Shown one piece after another: positions 16,758 to 26,498 of a stretch of DNA of 41,169 bases (position 1 is the stretch's first letter; every line of letters begins with the position of its first letter). Source of the stretch: Actinomycetota bacterium (lineage in GTDB: Bacteria > Actinomycetota > CADDZG01 > WHSQ01); the NCBI GenBank assembly GCA_013694625.1, contig JACDCD010000187.1, positions 1 through 41,169 on the forward strand, read 5' to 3'. Both the position numbers and the translations under genes were made by a program. The notes beneath the pieces were generated by a model, which saw only the letters and a program-made list of their open reading frames with translations, had not been told where the DNA came from and ran no database searches.

Positions 16758-17893
16758 ATGACGGCCATTCCGGATGTCGTGGTGATCGGCGGCGGCGCCA
16801 TCGGCCTCTCCATCGCATGGAGAAGCGCCGTTGCCGGGCTGCGCGTGACCGTCGTGGATGACCATCACCCCGCTCAGGCCTCGTGGGCCGCGGCCGGGAT
16901 GATCGCGCCGGTGTCCGAAGCCCATCACGGTGAGGAGAACCTCATCGATCTCAACCTTCTGTCGGCGCGGCGCTATCCCGGATGGATCGAGGAGCTCGAG
17001 GAAGCAAGCGGCCGGGTGACGGGCTACACCCCGTGCGGCACGCTCGTTGTGGCCCTGGACGGCGACGACAAGGAGCAGCTCGACCACCTCCACGGCTGGC
17101 AGGCCGAGCTCGGCCTCCCGGTGGAGCGCCTCCGTGGGCGAGAGTGCCGGGAGCTCGAGCCCAGCCTCGCTCCGATGGTCCGGGCGGGGCTGTTCATGGA
17201 AGGCGACCATCAGATCGACAATCGCAAGCTCGTCGACGCATTGGAGGCGGCCTGCATCCGTAGAGAGGTGGACTTCATCAATGGGAGCGTCGCTTCACTG
17301 ACCGTCCAGGGAGAACGAGTAACCGGGGCCGGACTCGCCTCCGGAGACTCCATCGCCTGCGACAAGGTCGTGCTCGCTGCGGGATGCTGGTCGGGTGGAA
17401 TCGATGGCGTTCCTCCTTCGGTCACCGACGGCGTCCGTCCAGTCAAAGGACAGCTTCTCTACCTTACGGGCCGGCCCGGACAGCCCCCCCTGGCTCAACG
17501 AAACGTGCGCACAATGGACGTTTACGTGGTGGCGCGCGGCGATGGCAGATCGGTGGTCGGTGCGACGGTGGAAGAGCTCGGCTTCGACACCACCGTGACG
17601 GCGGGCGGGGTGCACTCGCTGCTGCGCGACGCCATCCGCGTGTTGCCGGACGTGGCCGAGCAGGTACTGACCGAATGCGTCGCAGGGCTGCGTCCCGGGT
17701 CGCGCGACAACCGCCCCCTTCTGGGCCCCGGCGAACAGGATGGGCTCATAGTCGCCACCGGGCACTACCGCAACGGGATACTGCTCACGCCTGCGACGGG
17801 CGACCTGATTGCGGAACTCCTCGTCACGGGTGCGACTCCGGCGCCGTTGAAGCCGTTCGCCCCGACGCGGTTCGCTGATGCTGGGGTGTCGGT

Positions 17894-17897
<4 letters not shown>
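16758..17897 (+). CDS. thiO: Glycine oxidase ThiO
   Basis: A 379-residue FAD-dependent amine oxidase (DAO family). It opens with the dinucleotide-binding strand VVVIGGGAIGLSIAW (residues 7-21) and ends with the FAD-contacting block GLRPGSRDNRPLLG and ATGHYRNGILLTP. ThiO oxidises glycine to dehydroglycine (iminoacetate), which feeds thiazole synthesis by ThiG with ThiS as sulfur carrier. The following thiS and thiG genes overlap or abut it, which fixes the assignment. ATG 16758 seems leaderless. No TPP riboswitch was seen upstream. Confidence 0.95.
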
Positions 17898-18897
<1,000 letters not shown>

Positions 18898-18911
18898 ATC
18901 GGTCGAACGAA

Positions 18912-18942
18912 AGAAAGGCGCCCGAAGGCGCCTTTCTGTTCT
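18912..18942 (+). terminator. Intrinsic terminator of the thi operon
   Basis: An eleven-base perfect stem (AGAAAGGCGCC and GGCGCCTTTCT) with the stable tetraloop CGAA, followed by a short T-containing tail GTTCT. It lies between thiG and the convergent gene at 18958 and may serve both directions, since the left arm carries an A-run. Confidence 0.9.
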
Positions 18943-18957
18943 AACGGTGTTCTCTTG

Positions 18958-19512
18958 TTAGTTGCCGAACAGCCGGGAAGCGAAGCCCGAAGCAACGGCT
19001 TGCGGACGCTGAAGCTCGCCCATGTACGCGTTGTGGATCAATAGCGCACCCGTCAACGCGGGGATCACCCATTGCATCGTCTTGAGCTGCTTCTGGGCCT
19101 GCTCAACCTCGGGCGGCGTCTGTGAGGAGGGCTCGGTGCCACCGGCGACGGGGACGTCCCCGGCATTGTCGATCTTCTTGCCCAGTACCCTCGAGTAGGC
19201 AGTTGCGCCGAGCGCCACGCCGGTGAGGGCCGTCTTGGCCATGCTCTGTGAGGCAACTCCACGCTGTCCGGCCAGGCGCCCGCGATTCCCGGCGACCAGG
19301 ATCGCTCCGCCGACTACGTGCGAACCGATGGCTGCGAGATTCAGCGGGGTCCACCGGTTCCAACCCGCATTGGCGACGCGCGAACGCTGCGCCGGGTCGC
19401 TGACCTCGGATGCTGCTCCGTTCAGGCCCGTCGCACCCATGAGAGAGCCGCCAAACCAAGCGGCGAGCCCAACGTCATGAAGCGATCGGGCTACCGTATT
19501 TGTCTCTGCCAT
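18958..19512 (-). CDS. Actinobacterial conserved membrane protein of unknown function
   Basis: A 184-residue protein with hydrophobic segments around residues 12-30 (GLAAWFGGSLMGATGL), 55-75 (NLAAIGSHVVGGAILVAG) and 150-170 (WVIPALTGALLIHNAYM), plus a polar Pro/Glu-rich loop. It looks like a family of conserved actinobacterial membrane proteins beginning with a RSLHDVGLAAWFGG-type motif; no function is known to me. ATG 19512 is preceded by AAGGAG with six bases of spacing, which rules out the longer frame to 19581. It is a single gene between the thi terminator and phoU. Confidence 0.75.
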   Translation of the reverse strand: MAETNTVARSLHDVGLAAWFGGSLMGATGLNGAASEVSDPAQRSRVANAGWNRWTPLNLAAIGSHVVGGAILVAGNRGRLAGQRGVASQSMAKTALTGVALGATAYSRVLGKKIDNAGDVPVAGGTEPSSQTPPEVEQAQKQLKTMQWVIPALTGALLIHNAYMGELQRPQAVASGFASRLFGN

Positions 19513-19605
19513 ACCAGACTCCTTAAGAAATGATAGGAAACAAGGCCTTTGTTCCCCCTTACCCTGCAACCCCATCCACAAACCGAGCGTTCCGCACTCG
19601 CGTGG

Positions 19606-20277
19606 TCAGTCGGGGCGGGACGCATCGGTGAACTCCCTGAAAACACCTGTCACCAGAAAGGAGATCTGTTCTCCGATGTCGACTGCATGGTCACCGATCC
19701 GCTCGAGATAGCGCGCCACCAGAACGAGATTGATCGCCCACTCGAAGCTGCGACTATCTCCCGCGTACTGCTGGAGATCACCCAGCATCCCTCGGTTCAG
19801 GCGATCGAGAACATTGTCCTTCACCGGCAACAGCTCCGCAAGATTGATGCTTCGCTGGGCGAACGCAGACAGCGCAGTGTCGAGCATCTCGGCAGCACGC
19901 CCCCCCATCTCGTTGAGGCGCGTAACCATCGGCGAATCCGGAGGATAAGGCTGGCGGTTCATCACGAATTTGGCGATGTTGACGCACAGGTCGCCCATGC
20001 GCTCGATGTGCATGTTCGAGTGCATGATCGCACTGGCGAGCCTCAGATCTGCTGCCACCGGAGCTTGAAGGGCAAGCAACGTAAGGATCCGCGATTCGAT
20101 CTCGAGGTAGGTTCCGTCGACGAGGTCGTCTTCTTTCATCACCGCGTCGGCCATCCCGGCGTCGCGGGCCCGTAAAGCCTCCAGAACACCCTCGAGCTGC
20201 TTGCGGACCAGCGCCCCTTCCGTGAGAAGGCTGGTTTCGACAGTCTCGAGCTCTTCATGAAGTGAGATTCGGACCAT
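19606..20277 (-). CDS. phoU: PhoU phosphate signalling protein (first copy)
   Basis: A 223-residue all-helical protein made of two PhoU repeats. Each holds the metal-binding E-x3-D pattern: IERMGDLC near residue 92 and LERIGDHAVDIG near residue 190. PhoU binds the PstB ATPase and the sensor kinase and damps phosphate signalling when phosphate is plentiful. This copy stands apart from the pst operon, while a second, more diverged phoU lies at 24938-25654. It is divergent from the CYTH-CHAD gene with 175 nt between them. Confidence 0.95.
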   Translation of the reverse strand: MVRISLHEELETVETSLLTEGALVRKQLEGVLEALRARDAGMADAVMKEDDLVDGTYLEIESRILTLLALQAPVAADLRLASAIMHSNMHIERMGDLCVNIAKFVMNRQPYPPDSPMVTRLNEMGGRAAEMLDTALSAFAQRSINLAELLPVKDNVLDRLNRGMLGDLQQYAGDSRSFEWAINLVLVARYLERIGDHAVDIGEQISFLVTGVFREFTDASRPD

Positions 20278-20452
20278 TAGGTGACCCTACCCGCGAGGGT
20301 TACATCTGAACGGAGGTGGGCAGGCAACGGTATGGAGAGTGGCCGCGCCGACGCCGCCCCCAAATGAAACGGTCAAGCCTATGATGGCCCGCGTGCCGCC
20401 TCCGACCACAGGCGTTCCAGGGCCGGCGCAACTTATAGAGGGGTGAAGGACA

Positions 20453-21970
20453 GTGAAAGAGATCGAATTGAAGCTGGCAGTGGACGATGGATTCGAACTT
20501 CCGATGCTCGAATCGGCCGCGACCGGGGTTGCCGCCGTCCGTGAACGTAGCCCCGCCGATCTCAGAGCGACCTATTTCGACACGACCGATCTCCGCCTTG
20601 CCCGAAGCGGCATCACACTGCGCCACCGCACCGGCGAAAGCGAGCGCAACGGCTGGACACTGAAGCTCCCTGTTGACGGAGCCGACGGCCTGGGTGCGGC
20701 TGCCGTACGCGAGGAGCATTTCTTCCAGGGCGGCAGAGCCGGGCCGCCTCCGGAAGCGGTCAACCTGGTCACCGCCTACGTCCGTGGCTCATCCCTCCGC
20801 CGGGTTGCCAGAGTCCAGACCCAACGACGGAGCTGGGCTCTCACCGATGAGGACGGCGGTGAGCTTGCCGAGCTGGCCTCCGATGAGGTTTCGGTGCTGG
20901 ACAAGCGGCGCAAGGTCATCCTGTTTCGTGAGCTTGAGCTCGAAGCACGCATGCTCGATCGCGACGGGCTCGACCGGATTGCCCGCGAGCTGACCAAGGC
21001 GGGAGCGGCGCTCAGCGACCCGGCCCCCAAGCTGGTGCGCGTCCTTGGTCCGCAGGCAGCGGCTCCGCCGGACCTGGTCCAAACTCGTCCCCCCGGCCCC
21101 AAGGCCCCGGCCGGTGAAGCTGTTCGCGCTGCTCTTGTTGCAGGGACGGCCCGGTTGGTAGCCAATGATCCGGGCACGCGGCTGGGACAGGTCGAACCGC
21201 TGCACCAGATGCGAGTTGCCCTCCGGCGCCTCAGGAGTGACATCAGGACGTTTGCGCCACTCATCCAGGAGGGCTGGGCGAAGGAAGTGGTTCCCGAGCT
21301 GCGCTGGTTGGGCCGGATACTTGGCGCAGTGCGCGACCAGGATGTCCTGCTCGCGCGGCTCAGGGCGTCCGCCGCCGAGCTCGAGGCGGATCTCGCGCCA
21401 CTCTTCGAGGCCCTCGAAGAGTCGCGCAGAAACGAGCACAGCGAACTGCTGGATGCCCTGAGCTCGAAGCGCTACGGACGGTTGGTCGACACCCTGACCG
21501 AGGCGGCCCTCGCCCCGCCGCTGACCGAGTCGGCAAGCCGACCGTGTGCCGAGGTCCTCCCTCCGCTCGTCGAAAAGGCGTGGCAGAAGCTCGAGAACAA
21601 GGTGAGGGCAGCCCCTGCAACCGCCCCGGCCGAGGATCTCCACGGGGTTCGCATCCATGTCAAACGAGTCCGCTACGCCGCCGAAGCGGTGAGCCCGTCA
21701 CTGGCGGGCAAGAAAGCGAAGAGAGCGCGACGGTTTTCCGCTAAGGCGGCTGCCCTCCAGGACGTGCTCGGCGCCAACCAGGACACGGTGGTGGCGCGCA
21801 GGATGATTGCGCAGGCTCAGGACCGGCGGTCAGACGACGCCGCCTTCCTCATTGCCGCCACAACCCTGTTCGAGCGGCAGCAGGAGCTTGCCATCGGCTA
21901 CCGCCACCGGTACCCGAAGGCGTGGGCAAAGCTCGACCGTCCCAAGCGCACGGAGTGGATGCGCGTTTGA
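20453..21970 (+). CDS. CYTH-CHAD domain protein (polyphosphate-related)
   Basis: A 505-residue cytoplasmic protein. The N-terminal CYTH tunnel domain starts with the signature EIELK (residues 3-7) and runs to about 200; the C-terminal CHAD domain starts near 215, with HQMRVALRRLRS and many conserved His/Arg/Lys on helices (VRIHVKRVRYAAEA). CYTH enzymes act on triphosphates and CHAD domains bind polyphosphate, so a role in polyphosphate metabolism or sensing is likely. The start is GTG 20453 with GAAGGA upstream. Its stop overlaps the next gene's TTG start, so the two proteins are probably made together. Confidence 0.9.
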   Translation: MKEIELKLAVDDGFELPMLESAATGVAAVRERSPADLRATYFDTTDLRLARSGITLRHRTGESERNGWTLKLPVDGADGLGAAAVREEHFFQGGRAGPPPEAVNLVTAYVRGSSLRRVARVQTQRRSWALTDEDGGELAELASDEVSVLDKRRKVILFRELELEARMLDRDGLDRIARELTKAGAALSDPAPKLVRVLGPQAAAPPDLVQTRPPGPKAPAGEAVRAALVAGTARLVANDPGTRLGQVEPLHQMRVALRRLRSDIRTFAPLIQEGWAKEVVPELRWLGRILGAVRDQDVLLARLRASAAELEADLAPLFEALEESRRNEHSELLDALSSKRYGRLVDTLTEAALAPPLTESASRPCAEVLPPLVEKAWQKLENKVRAAPATAPAEDLHGVRIHVKRVRYAAEAVSPSLAGKKAKRARRFSAKAAALQDVLGANQDTVVARRMIAQAQDRRSDDAAFLIAATTLFERQQELAIGYRHRYPKAWAKLDRPKRTEWMRV

Positions 21971-22908
21971 CCGATGCAGAGGTCCAACGGGCCGCCGGAG
22001 GGGTGCTTTGGCGCCCCCAACCGGATGGGAATCCGGCCGGGGGCGTCGAAGTTGCGCTGGTGCATCGCCCCCGATACGACGACTGGACGCTGCCCAAAGG
22101 CAAGCTAAACCCCGGTGAATCCGACCTCGCGGCCGCCCTTCGTGAAATCGAAGAAGAGACCGGTTACACGGGTGCGCCCGGTCGCCATCTCGGAGAGGTC
22201 TCCTATGTGAAGCCGACTGCCGGAGAGGATCGACCGAAAGTCGTTCACTACTGGGAGATCAGGGCGCAAGGGGGCTTCTTCACCCCCAACGAGGAGGTCG
22301 ACGACCTGCGGTGGTTGGCCCTCGACAGCGCAGAGAGCCTGCTTACCCGGGAAACCGACCACGGCATCCTCGAGGCCTTCAGAAGCCAACCGGTGACGAC
22401 CTCGGTTGTGCTGATGGTTCGCCACGCCAGCGCCGGAAGCCGCGACAGGTGGAAGGGGGATGATCGAGCACGACCCCTCGACGCCCGGGGCAGGCGCCAG
22501 GCCGCAGCTCTTGTTTCGCTCTTTCGTCCGTGGGTCATCGCCGAGATCATCTCGGCCGACTTCGTCAGGTGTGTTCAGACGATCGAGCCCCTCGGTGAAT
22601 CGATCGGCGTCTCCGTCAAGGAGGATCCGCTCCTCTCCGAGCTGGGCTATCCGGGGAACGAAGCACAGGTGGTCGAGCTCATGCGCACCCTGGCGAACCG
22701 AGACGCGGTGGTCTGCGTTTGCAGTCAGGGTGACGTGATCCCCGACCTCCTGGGTCGCCTGGCGAATGAGGATGGTCTGGCCACCCCCTCCCGCGAGCAC
22801 GGGCGACGATCCTTCAAGATGCCAAAAGGGGGGTCCTGGGCGCTTTGCTGGTCCGGCGGCCGACTCGTGGGCACGGAAAGCCTGAAGGCGCCCCCAGTAG
22901 ACCCCTGA
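21967..22908 (+). CDS. mutT1: MutT1-like Nudix hydrolase fused to a histidine-phosphatase domain
   Basis: A 313-residue two-domain protein. The Nudix domain carries a full Nudix box at residues 45-67 (G45, E51, REIEEETG at 59-66). The C-terminal histidine-phosphatase domain starts with RHASAG at 152-157. Mycobacterial MutT1 has this architecture and hydrolyses 8-oxo-(d)GTP and diadenosine polyphosphates. Where a second catalytic His is expected in the phosphatase domain, the sequence reads CSQGD (Gln254). TTG 21967 overlaps the stop of the CYTH-CHAD gene; a longer frame from 21922 would overlap that gene by 49 nt and is less likely. Confidence 0.88.
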   Translation: MTDAEVQRAAGGVLWRPQPDGNPAGGVEVALVHRPRYDDWTLPKGKLNPGESDLAAALREIEEETGYTGAPGRHLGEVSYVKPTAGEDRPKVVHYWEIRAQGGFFTPNEEVDDLRWLALDSAESLLTRETDHGILEAFRSQPVTTSVVLMVRHASAGSRDRWKGDDRARPLDARGRRQAAALVSLFRPWVIAEIISADFVRCVQTIEPLGESIGVSVKEDPLLSELGYPGNEAQVVELMRTLANRDAVVCVCSQGDVIPDLLGRLANEDGLATPSREHGRRSFKMPKGGSWALCWSGGRLVGTESLKAPPVDP

Positions 22909-22935
22909 GAGGCCCTGCCTCCGGCAGTCGGGTTG

Positions 22936-22957
22936 GTCCCGTGAAGCGGAGGTGAAC
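22936..22957 (-). promoter_or_regulatory. Candidate PHO box upstream of senX3
   Basis: On the minus strand two adjacent 11-base units, GTTCACCTCCG and CTTCACGGGAC, match the direct-repeat form of actinobacterial PHO boxes (TTCAC core, 11-base period). It lies about 64-85 nt before the senX3 start, although the repeat reads opposite to the gene. RegX3/PhoP binding is inferred. Confidence 0.6.
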
Positions 22958-23005
22958 GCTCGATGGACAAAGGGCGCATAAGGCCTGCTCAGGGAGCGGA
23001 CACCC

Positions 23006-23011
23006 TAAACT
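23006..23011 (+). promoter_or_regulatory. -10 element close to the senX3 start
   Basis: TAAACT ends nine bases before GTG 23021, and no ribosome site is visible. This would give a leaderless or nearly leaderless senX3 mRNA downstream of the PHO box. Confidence 0.35.
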
Positions 23012-23020
23012 GAAAGCATT

Positions 23021-24205
23021 GTGAACAACCTTCTCCTATCGGTTGGCCTTGGCGTGCTGGCAGCGGTGGTCACATTCATCGTCCTGGACCGGTTCTTCCC
23101 TGCACAGGCGGGCGAGGCGGTGGACGGAGACGTCCCGGGCGGCAACTCCGCGCAGCTCGACCAGCTCAGACGGGAGAACAGATGGGCGCAGGAGATACTC
23201 GAGCGGATGGCCGAGGGTGTCCTCGTGCTCGACGAGTCGGCCAAGCCACTGTCGACCAACTCAGCAGGGCGCGACCTGATGGGTTTCCATGAAGACATGC
23301 TTCCGGCCCGCCTCCCCAGTGGCGAGGTGCTCGAGCTTGCCGAGAAGGCACTGGCCGAAGGCGTGAGCCGGGAGGCGCTGGCGAGCGTGTGGTTTCCGGC
23401 ACGGATGAGCCTCTGGGCACGCGCCGCCCCTCTGCAGGATGGAAGCGGAGTGGTGGTCGTGCTTCAGGACGTCACCAATGAAATCGGTATACAGAGGGCG
23501 AGACGCGAGTTCGTCGCCCACGCTTCCCACGAGCTCAAGTCTCCCGTCGCGGCGCTTCGAACGCTCGCCGAAGCGATCCGGCGGGCGGTCCACGAGGACC
23601 CTGACATGGCCGAGCACTTCTCGACGCGACTGACGGCCGAGGCGGAGCGACTCGGGCGCCTCATCGAGGATCTCCTCGACCTGACGAAATTGGAGGAAGC
23701 GGCAACTCCCCCGGACCAACGCATCGACCTGTCGGAAGTCGCACAGAGCGAAGCAGACCGTTTCGAGACGCCGGCATCGGCAGCGGGAACCTCATTCGAA
23801 AGGCACATTCATCCAGGCGTTTGGATCATGGGGGACGAAGGTCAACTCGGTACGATGATCCGGAACCTGCTCGAGAACGCATTCCATTACACGCCGAGGG
23901 AAGGGCGGGTCACGATCGAGGTGTCCGAAAGGGGCGGCAACGCTCTTGTCGAAGTCGGCGATACGGGTATCGGCATCCCCCTCGAGGCCCAATCGCGCGT
24001 GTTCGAGCGGTTCTACCGGGTCGACCGGGGCCGGTCGCGCGATAGTGGCGGCACGGGACTGGGGCTGGCAATCGCGAAGCACGTGATCGAGCTTCACGGA
24101 GGTCACATTCAGGTGGAAAGCGAGCTCGGCCAAGGATCGACGTTCACGGCAAGAATCCCTTCGGCCGCGCCGGAGCAGGGAACCGTCAGATCGTTGGCCG
24201 GATGA
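23021..24205 (+). CDS. senX3: Phosphate-sensing histidine kinase, SenX3/PhoR type
   Basis: A 394-residue kinase with an N-terminal transmembrane helix (residues 3-22), a coiled linker, a PAS-like domain (about 55-155), the dimerisation/phosphoacceptor helix with H170 in ASHELKSP, and the ATPase domain with NLLENAFHY, DTGIGIP and GTGLGLAIAKH boxes. No periplasmic sensor domain is present, as expected for SenX3/PhoR kinases that read the Pst-PhoU complex. The partner response regulator starts 23 nt downstream. It also lies near phoU and pst genes, which supports a phosphate role. Confidence 0.95.
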   Translation: MNNLLLSVGLGVLAAVVTFIVLDRFFPAQAGEAVDGDVPGGNSAQLDQLRRENRWAQEILERMAEGVLVLDESAKPLSTNSAGRDLMGFHEDMLPARLPSGEVLELAEKALAEGVSREALASVWFPARMSLWARAAPLQDGSGVVVVLQDVTNEIGIQRARREFVAHASHELKSPVAALRTLAEAIRRAVHEDPDMAEHFSTRLTAEAERLGRLIEDLLDLTKLEEAATPPDQRIDLSEVAQSEADRFETPASAAGTSFERHIHPGVWIMGDEGQLGTMIRNLLENAFHYTPREGRVTIEVSERGGNALVEVGDTGIGIPLEAQSRVFERFYRVDRGRSRDSGGTGLGLAIAKHVIELHGGHIQVESELGQGSTFTARIPSAAPEQGTVRSLAG

Positions 24206-24228
24206 CACGCCTCCTGGGAGAAACCTAG

Positions 24229-24906
24229 GTGCCCAAGGTCCTGCTCATAGAGGACGAGGAGAGCTTCGGTGAAGCCCTCGAGTACCAGCTTCGCCGAGAA
24301 GGCTTCGAGATCGAGCGGGTGACCGACGGTGTGCTGGGAGTCGAGCGGTTCAAGAGAGGTGGCGCAGACCTGGTCCTGCTGGACCTGATGCTGCCCGGGA
24401 TGGGCGGTGAAGATGTCTGCAGGGAGATCCGGCGCAGCTCGAACGTTCCGATCATCATGTTGACCGCACGCACCACCGATATCGACAAGGTCGTAGGGCT
24501 CGAGATCGGCGCGGACGATTACGTCACCAAACCCTTCAACCTCCGGGAGCTGCTGGCCCGCATCAAAGCGATCCTACGCCGGAGCTCCACCGACGTAAGT
24601 GGGTCCGAAGTTCTGGAGGGAGGTGGCATACGGCTCGACGCCGATCGGTTCGAGGTCACAGTCAGGGGAGAGCCGGTGCACCTCACCCGTAAGGAGTTCG
24701 AATTGCTCGAGCTGCTCATGGAGAACACCGGCCGCGTCCTGCAACGCGAGACGCTCATCGACCAGGTATGGGGGACGGATTACTTCGGCGATACCAGGAC
24801 ACTCGACGTCCACATGAAACGGCTGAGGGCCAAGTGTGAGTCCGACCCCCACAATCCCCAACACCTACGGACAATAAGAGGCCTCGGCTATAAATTCACC
24901 GCCTGA
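24229..24906 (+). CDS. regX3: Phosphate response regulator, RegX3/PhoB type
   Basis: A 225-residue OmpR-family regulator. The receiver has acidic E8-D9, phosphoacceptor D52 in LLDLMLPGM and the conserved Lys in YVTKPF. The C-terminal winged helix (about 128-225) ends with DVHMKRLRAKCE and TIRGLGYKF. It is expected to bind PHO-box direct repeats such as those seen before senX3 and pstS. The start is GTG 24229, after GGGAGAAA. It forms an operon with senX3 and ends at a hairpin shared with the convergent phoU. Confidence 0.95.
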   Translation: MPKVLLIEDEESFGEALEYQLRREGFEIERVTDGVLGVERFKRGGADLVLLDLMLPGMGGEDVCREIRRSSNVPIIMLTARTTDIDKVVGLEIGADDYVTKPFNLRELLARIKAILRRSSTDVSGSEVLEGGGIRLDADRFEVTVRGEPVHLTRKEFELLELLMENTGRVLQRETLIDQVWGTDYFGDTRTLDVHMKRLRAKCESDPHNPQHLRTIRGLGYKFTA

Positions 24907-24921
24907 GCACGGTCGGCTATT

Positions 24922-24948
24922 TCGGCCCGCCTTTGCCCTACGGGCCGA
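24922..24948. terminator. Bidirectional hairpin between regX3 and phoU
   Basis: An eight-base perfect stem TCGGCCCG / CGGGCCGA with an eleven-base loop spans the 31-nt gap between the convergent genes and overlaps the phoU stop codon. It lacks a long T-run; the position argues for termination of both operons. Confidence 0.6.
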
Positions 24949-25654
24949 TCTCCCGGGACAAGCCGGACACATCGCCGGTCAACATGTAACGGAGGCGCTC
25001 GCCCACCATGACCGAGTGATCGGCAATGCGTTCGAGGGCGCGGCCGGCCAGCAATGTAGCAACTGCAGCAGCAACCGCGTCCGGGCCCTCGAGCCTGCGG
25101 ATAGCCTGCGTCAACTGCACGTTGTACTCGTCCATCGCGTCGTCCTGCTCTTCCAGCGAGCGGGCTAATTCCAGGTCCTGGGCCGCCCATGCCCTGACGG
25201 CAGCCCGGAACAGTGCGGACGCCTCAGACGCCATGGCCCGTAATATCCCGAAAGTCTCCGGGTGGCGGACCATGAGCGGCTGCTCGGGTGCCAGTTTCAC
25301 CACACGGAGGCACAGATCGCCGGTGCGCTCGAGGTCGGACATGATCCGGAGCACCGACATCACCAAACGCAAATCCGAAGCCACCGGATTCTGTCTGATG
25401 AGCAGGTCGTAGCACTTCTCGGTAAGAGAGACCAACATTGAATCGATAGCGTCGTCGCCCGCCACCACTTTGTCCGCCAGGATTCCATCACCGGATAACA
25501 GGACCTGCGTGGAGCGCGACAGAGCCTCGTCCACCTTGAGCGCCATGACCTCGACCTGGAGCTTTAGCTGCTCTAGCTCGAAGAGAAAAACCGTCCGGGA
25601 CGAGGCTCCTGCGCTATCCGAACCGTCCAGTGACGTAATTCTCGGTCCTTTCAT
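24938..25654 (-). CDS. phoU: PhoU family protein (second copy, pst operon)
   Basis: A 238-residue PhoU with the two repeats; the metal motifs appear as LERTGDLC and LERIADHS, the latter with Ala in place of the common Gly. It is the last gene of pstS-pstC-pstA-pstB-phoU and should link the transporter to SenX3. ATG 25654 overlaps the end of pstB by 41 nt; the frame opens further to 25705 but into pstB. The family homology begins only at about residue 20 ([11 protein letters not shown]), with no ATG, GTG or TTG nearer, so the N-terminal extension is either real or the start is unusual. Confidence 0.9.
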   Translation of the reverse strand: MKGPRITSLDGSDSAGASSRTVFLFELEQLKLQVEVMALKVDEALSRSTQVLLSGDGILADKVVAGDDAIDSMLVSLTEKCYDLLIRQNPVASDLRLVMSVLRIMSDLERTGDLCLRVVKLAPEQPLMVRHPETFGILRAMASEASALFRAAVRAWAAQDLELARSLEEQDDAMDEYNVQLTQAIRRLEGPDAVAAAVATLLAGRALERIADHSVMVGERLRYMLTGDVSGLSREIGP

Positions 25655-26498
25655 TGGTCGGATTGGTGAACATCTTCTCGGTCTTATCGTACTCCACGAG
25701 CACACCCGTCCGGCGGTCGTTCTGCTCGGACACCTCTGCGGTGAAGAAGGCGGTCATGTCGCTGATGCGCGCCGCCTGTTGCATGTTGTGAGTCACGATA
25801 ACGATGGTGAACTCTTGCTTGATCTCCTGCATGAGGTCCTCGATGCGGCCGGTAGCGATGGGGTCGAGCGCCGATGCAGGCTCGTCCATCAAGATCACGT
25901 CGGGCTCCACTGCGATGGCCCTGGCGATGCACAGGCGCTGTTGCTGGCCGCCGGAGAGTCCCATCGCCGATTCCTTCAGACGCTCCTTGACTTCATCCCA
26001 TAACGCCGCTTTGCGCAGTGACTGCTCGACCAGTTCGTCCATGTCGCCCTTGAAGCCGGCGATCCTGGGCCCAAAGGCCACGTTCTCGTGAATACTCTTT
26101 GGGAACGGATTGGGTTTCTGGAACACCATCCCGATGCGGCGTCTCACCTCTACCGGATCAACCTGCGGATCGTAGAGATCGATGCCGTGGTACTGCACTC
26201 GCCCTTCGACGCGCGCACTCTCGACCAGGTCGTTCATGCGATTGAGACAGCGCAGCACGGTCGTCTTCCCACACCCGGACGGCCCGATCATTGCAGTAAT
26301 CTTGCGTTCCTCTATGGCCAGCGTAACGTCCCGGACGGCCTTGAACTCACCGTAGTAGACCGATAAATCTTCGATGTCGAAGACGGTGGGATTGATTGAG
26401 CCTGCATCTTCCCCAGATGCACGAACGCTGGTGACAACGCGCGCCCCCGAAGGCGCCTGTTGCTCGACCGGGGCCGTCACGTCCATCTCCCTCACCAC
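25614..26498 (-). CDS. pstB: Phosphate ABC transporter ATP-binding protein PstB
   Basis: A 294-residue ABC ATPase with Walker [10 protein letters not shown]-loop FQKPNPFP, signature LSGGQQQR, Walker B ILMDEP and the switch His in VTHNM. The FQKPNPFP and NRMNDL motifs are characteristic of PstB. It powers high-affinity phosphate uptake through PstA-PstC. The first 35 residues are an unconserved extension. GTG 26498 overlaps the pstA stop; GTG 26495 or ATG 26486 are alternative starts in the same frame. Confidence 0.96.
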   Translation of the reverse strand: MVREMDVTAPVEQQAPSGARVVTSVRASGEDAGSINPTVFDIEDLSVYYGEFKAVRDVTLAIEERKITAMIGPSGCGKTTVLRCLNRMNDLVESARVEGRVQYHGIDLYDPQVDPVEVRRRIGMVFQKPNPFPKSIHENVAFGPRIAGFKGDMDELVEQSLRKAALWDEVKERLKESAMGLSGGQQQRLCIARAIAVEPDVILMDEPASALDPIATGRIEDLMQEIKQEFTIVIVTHNMQQAARISDMTAFFTAEVSEQNDRRTGVLVEYDKTEKMFTNPTNERTENYVTGRFG

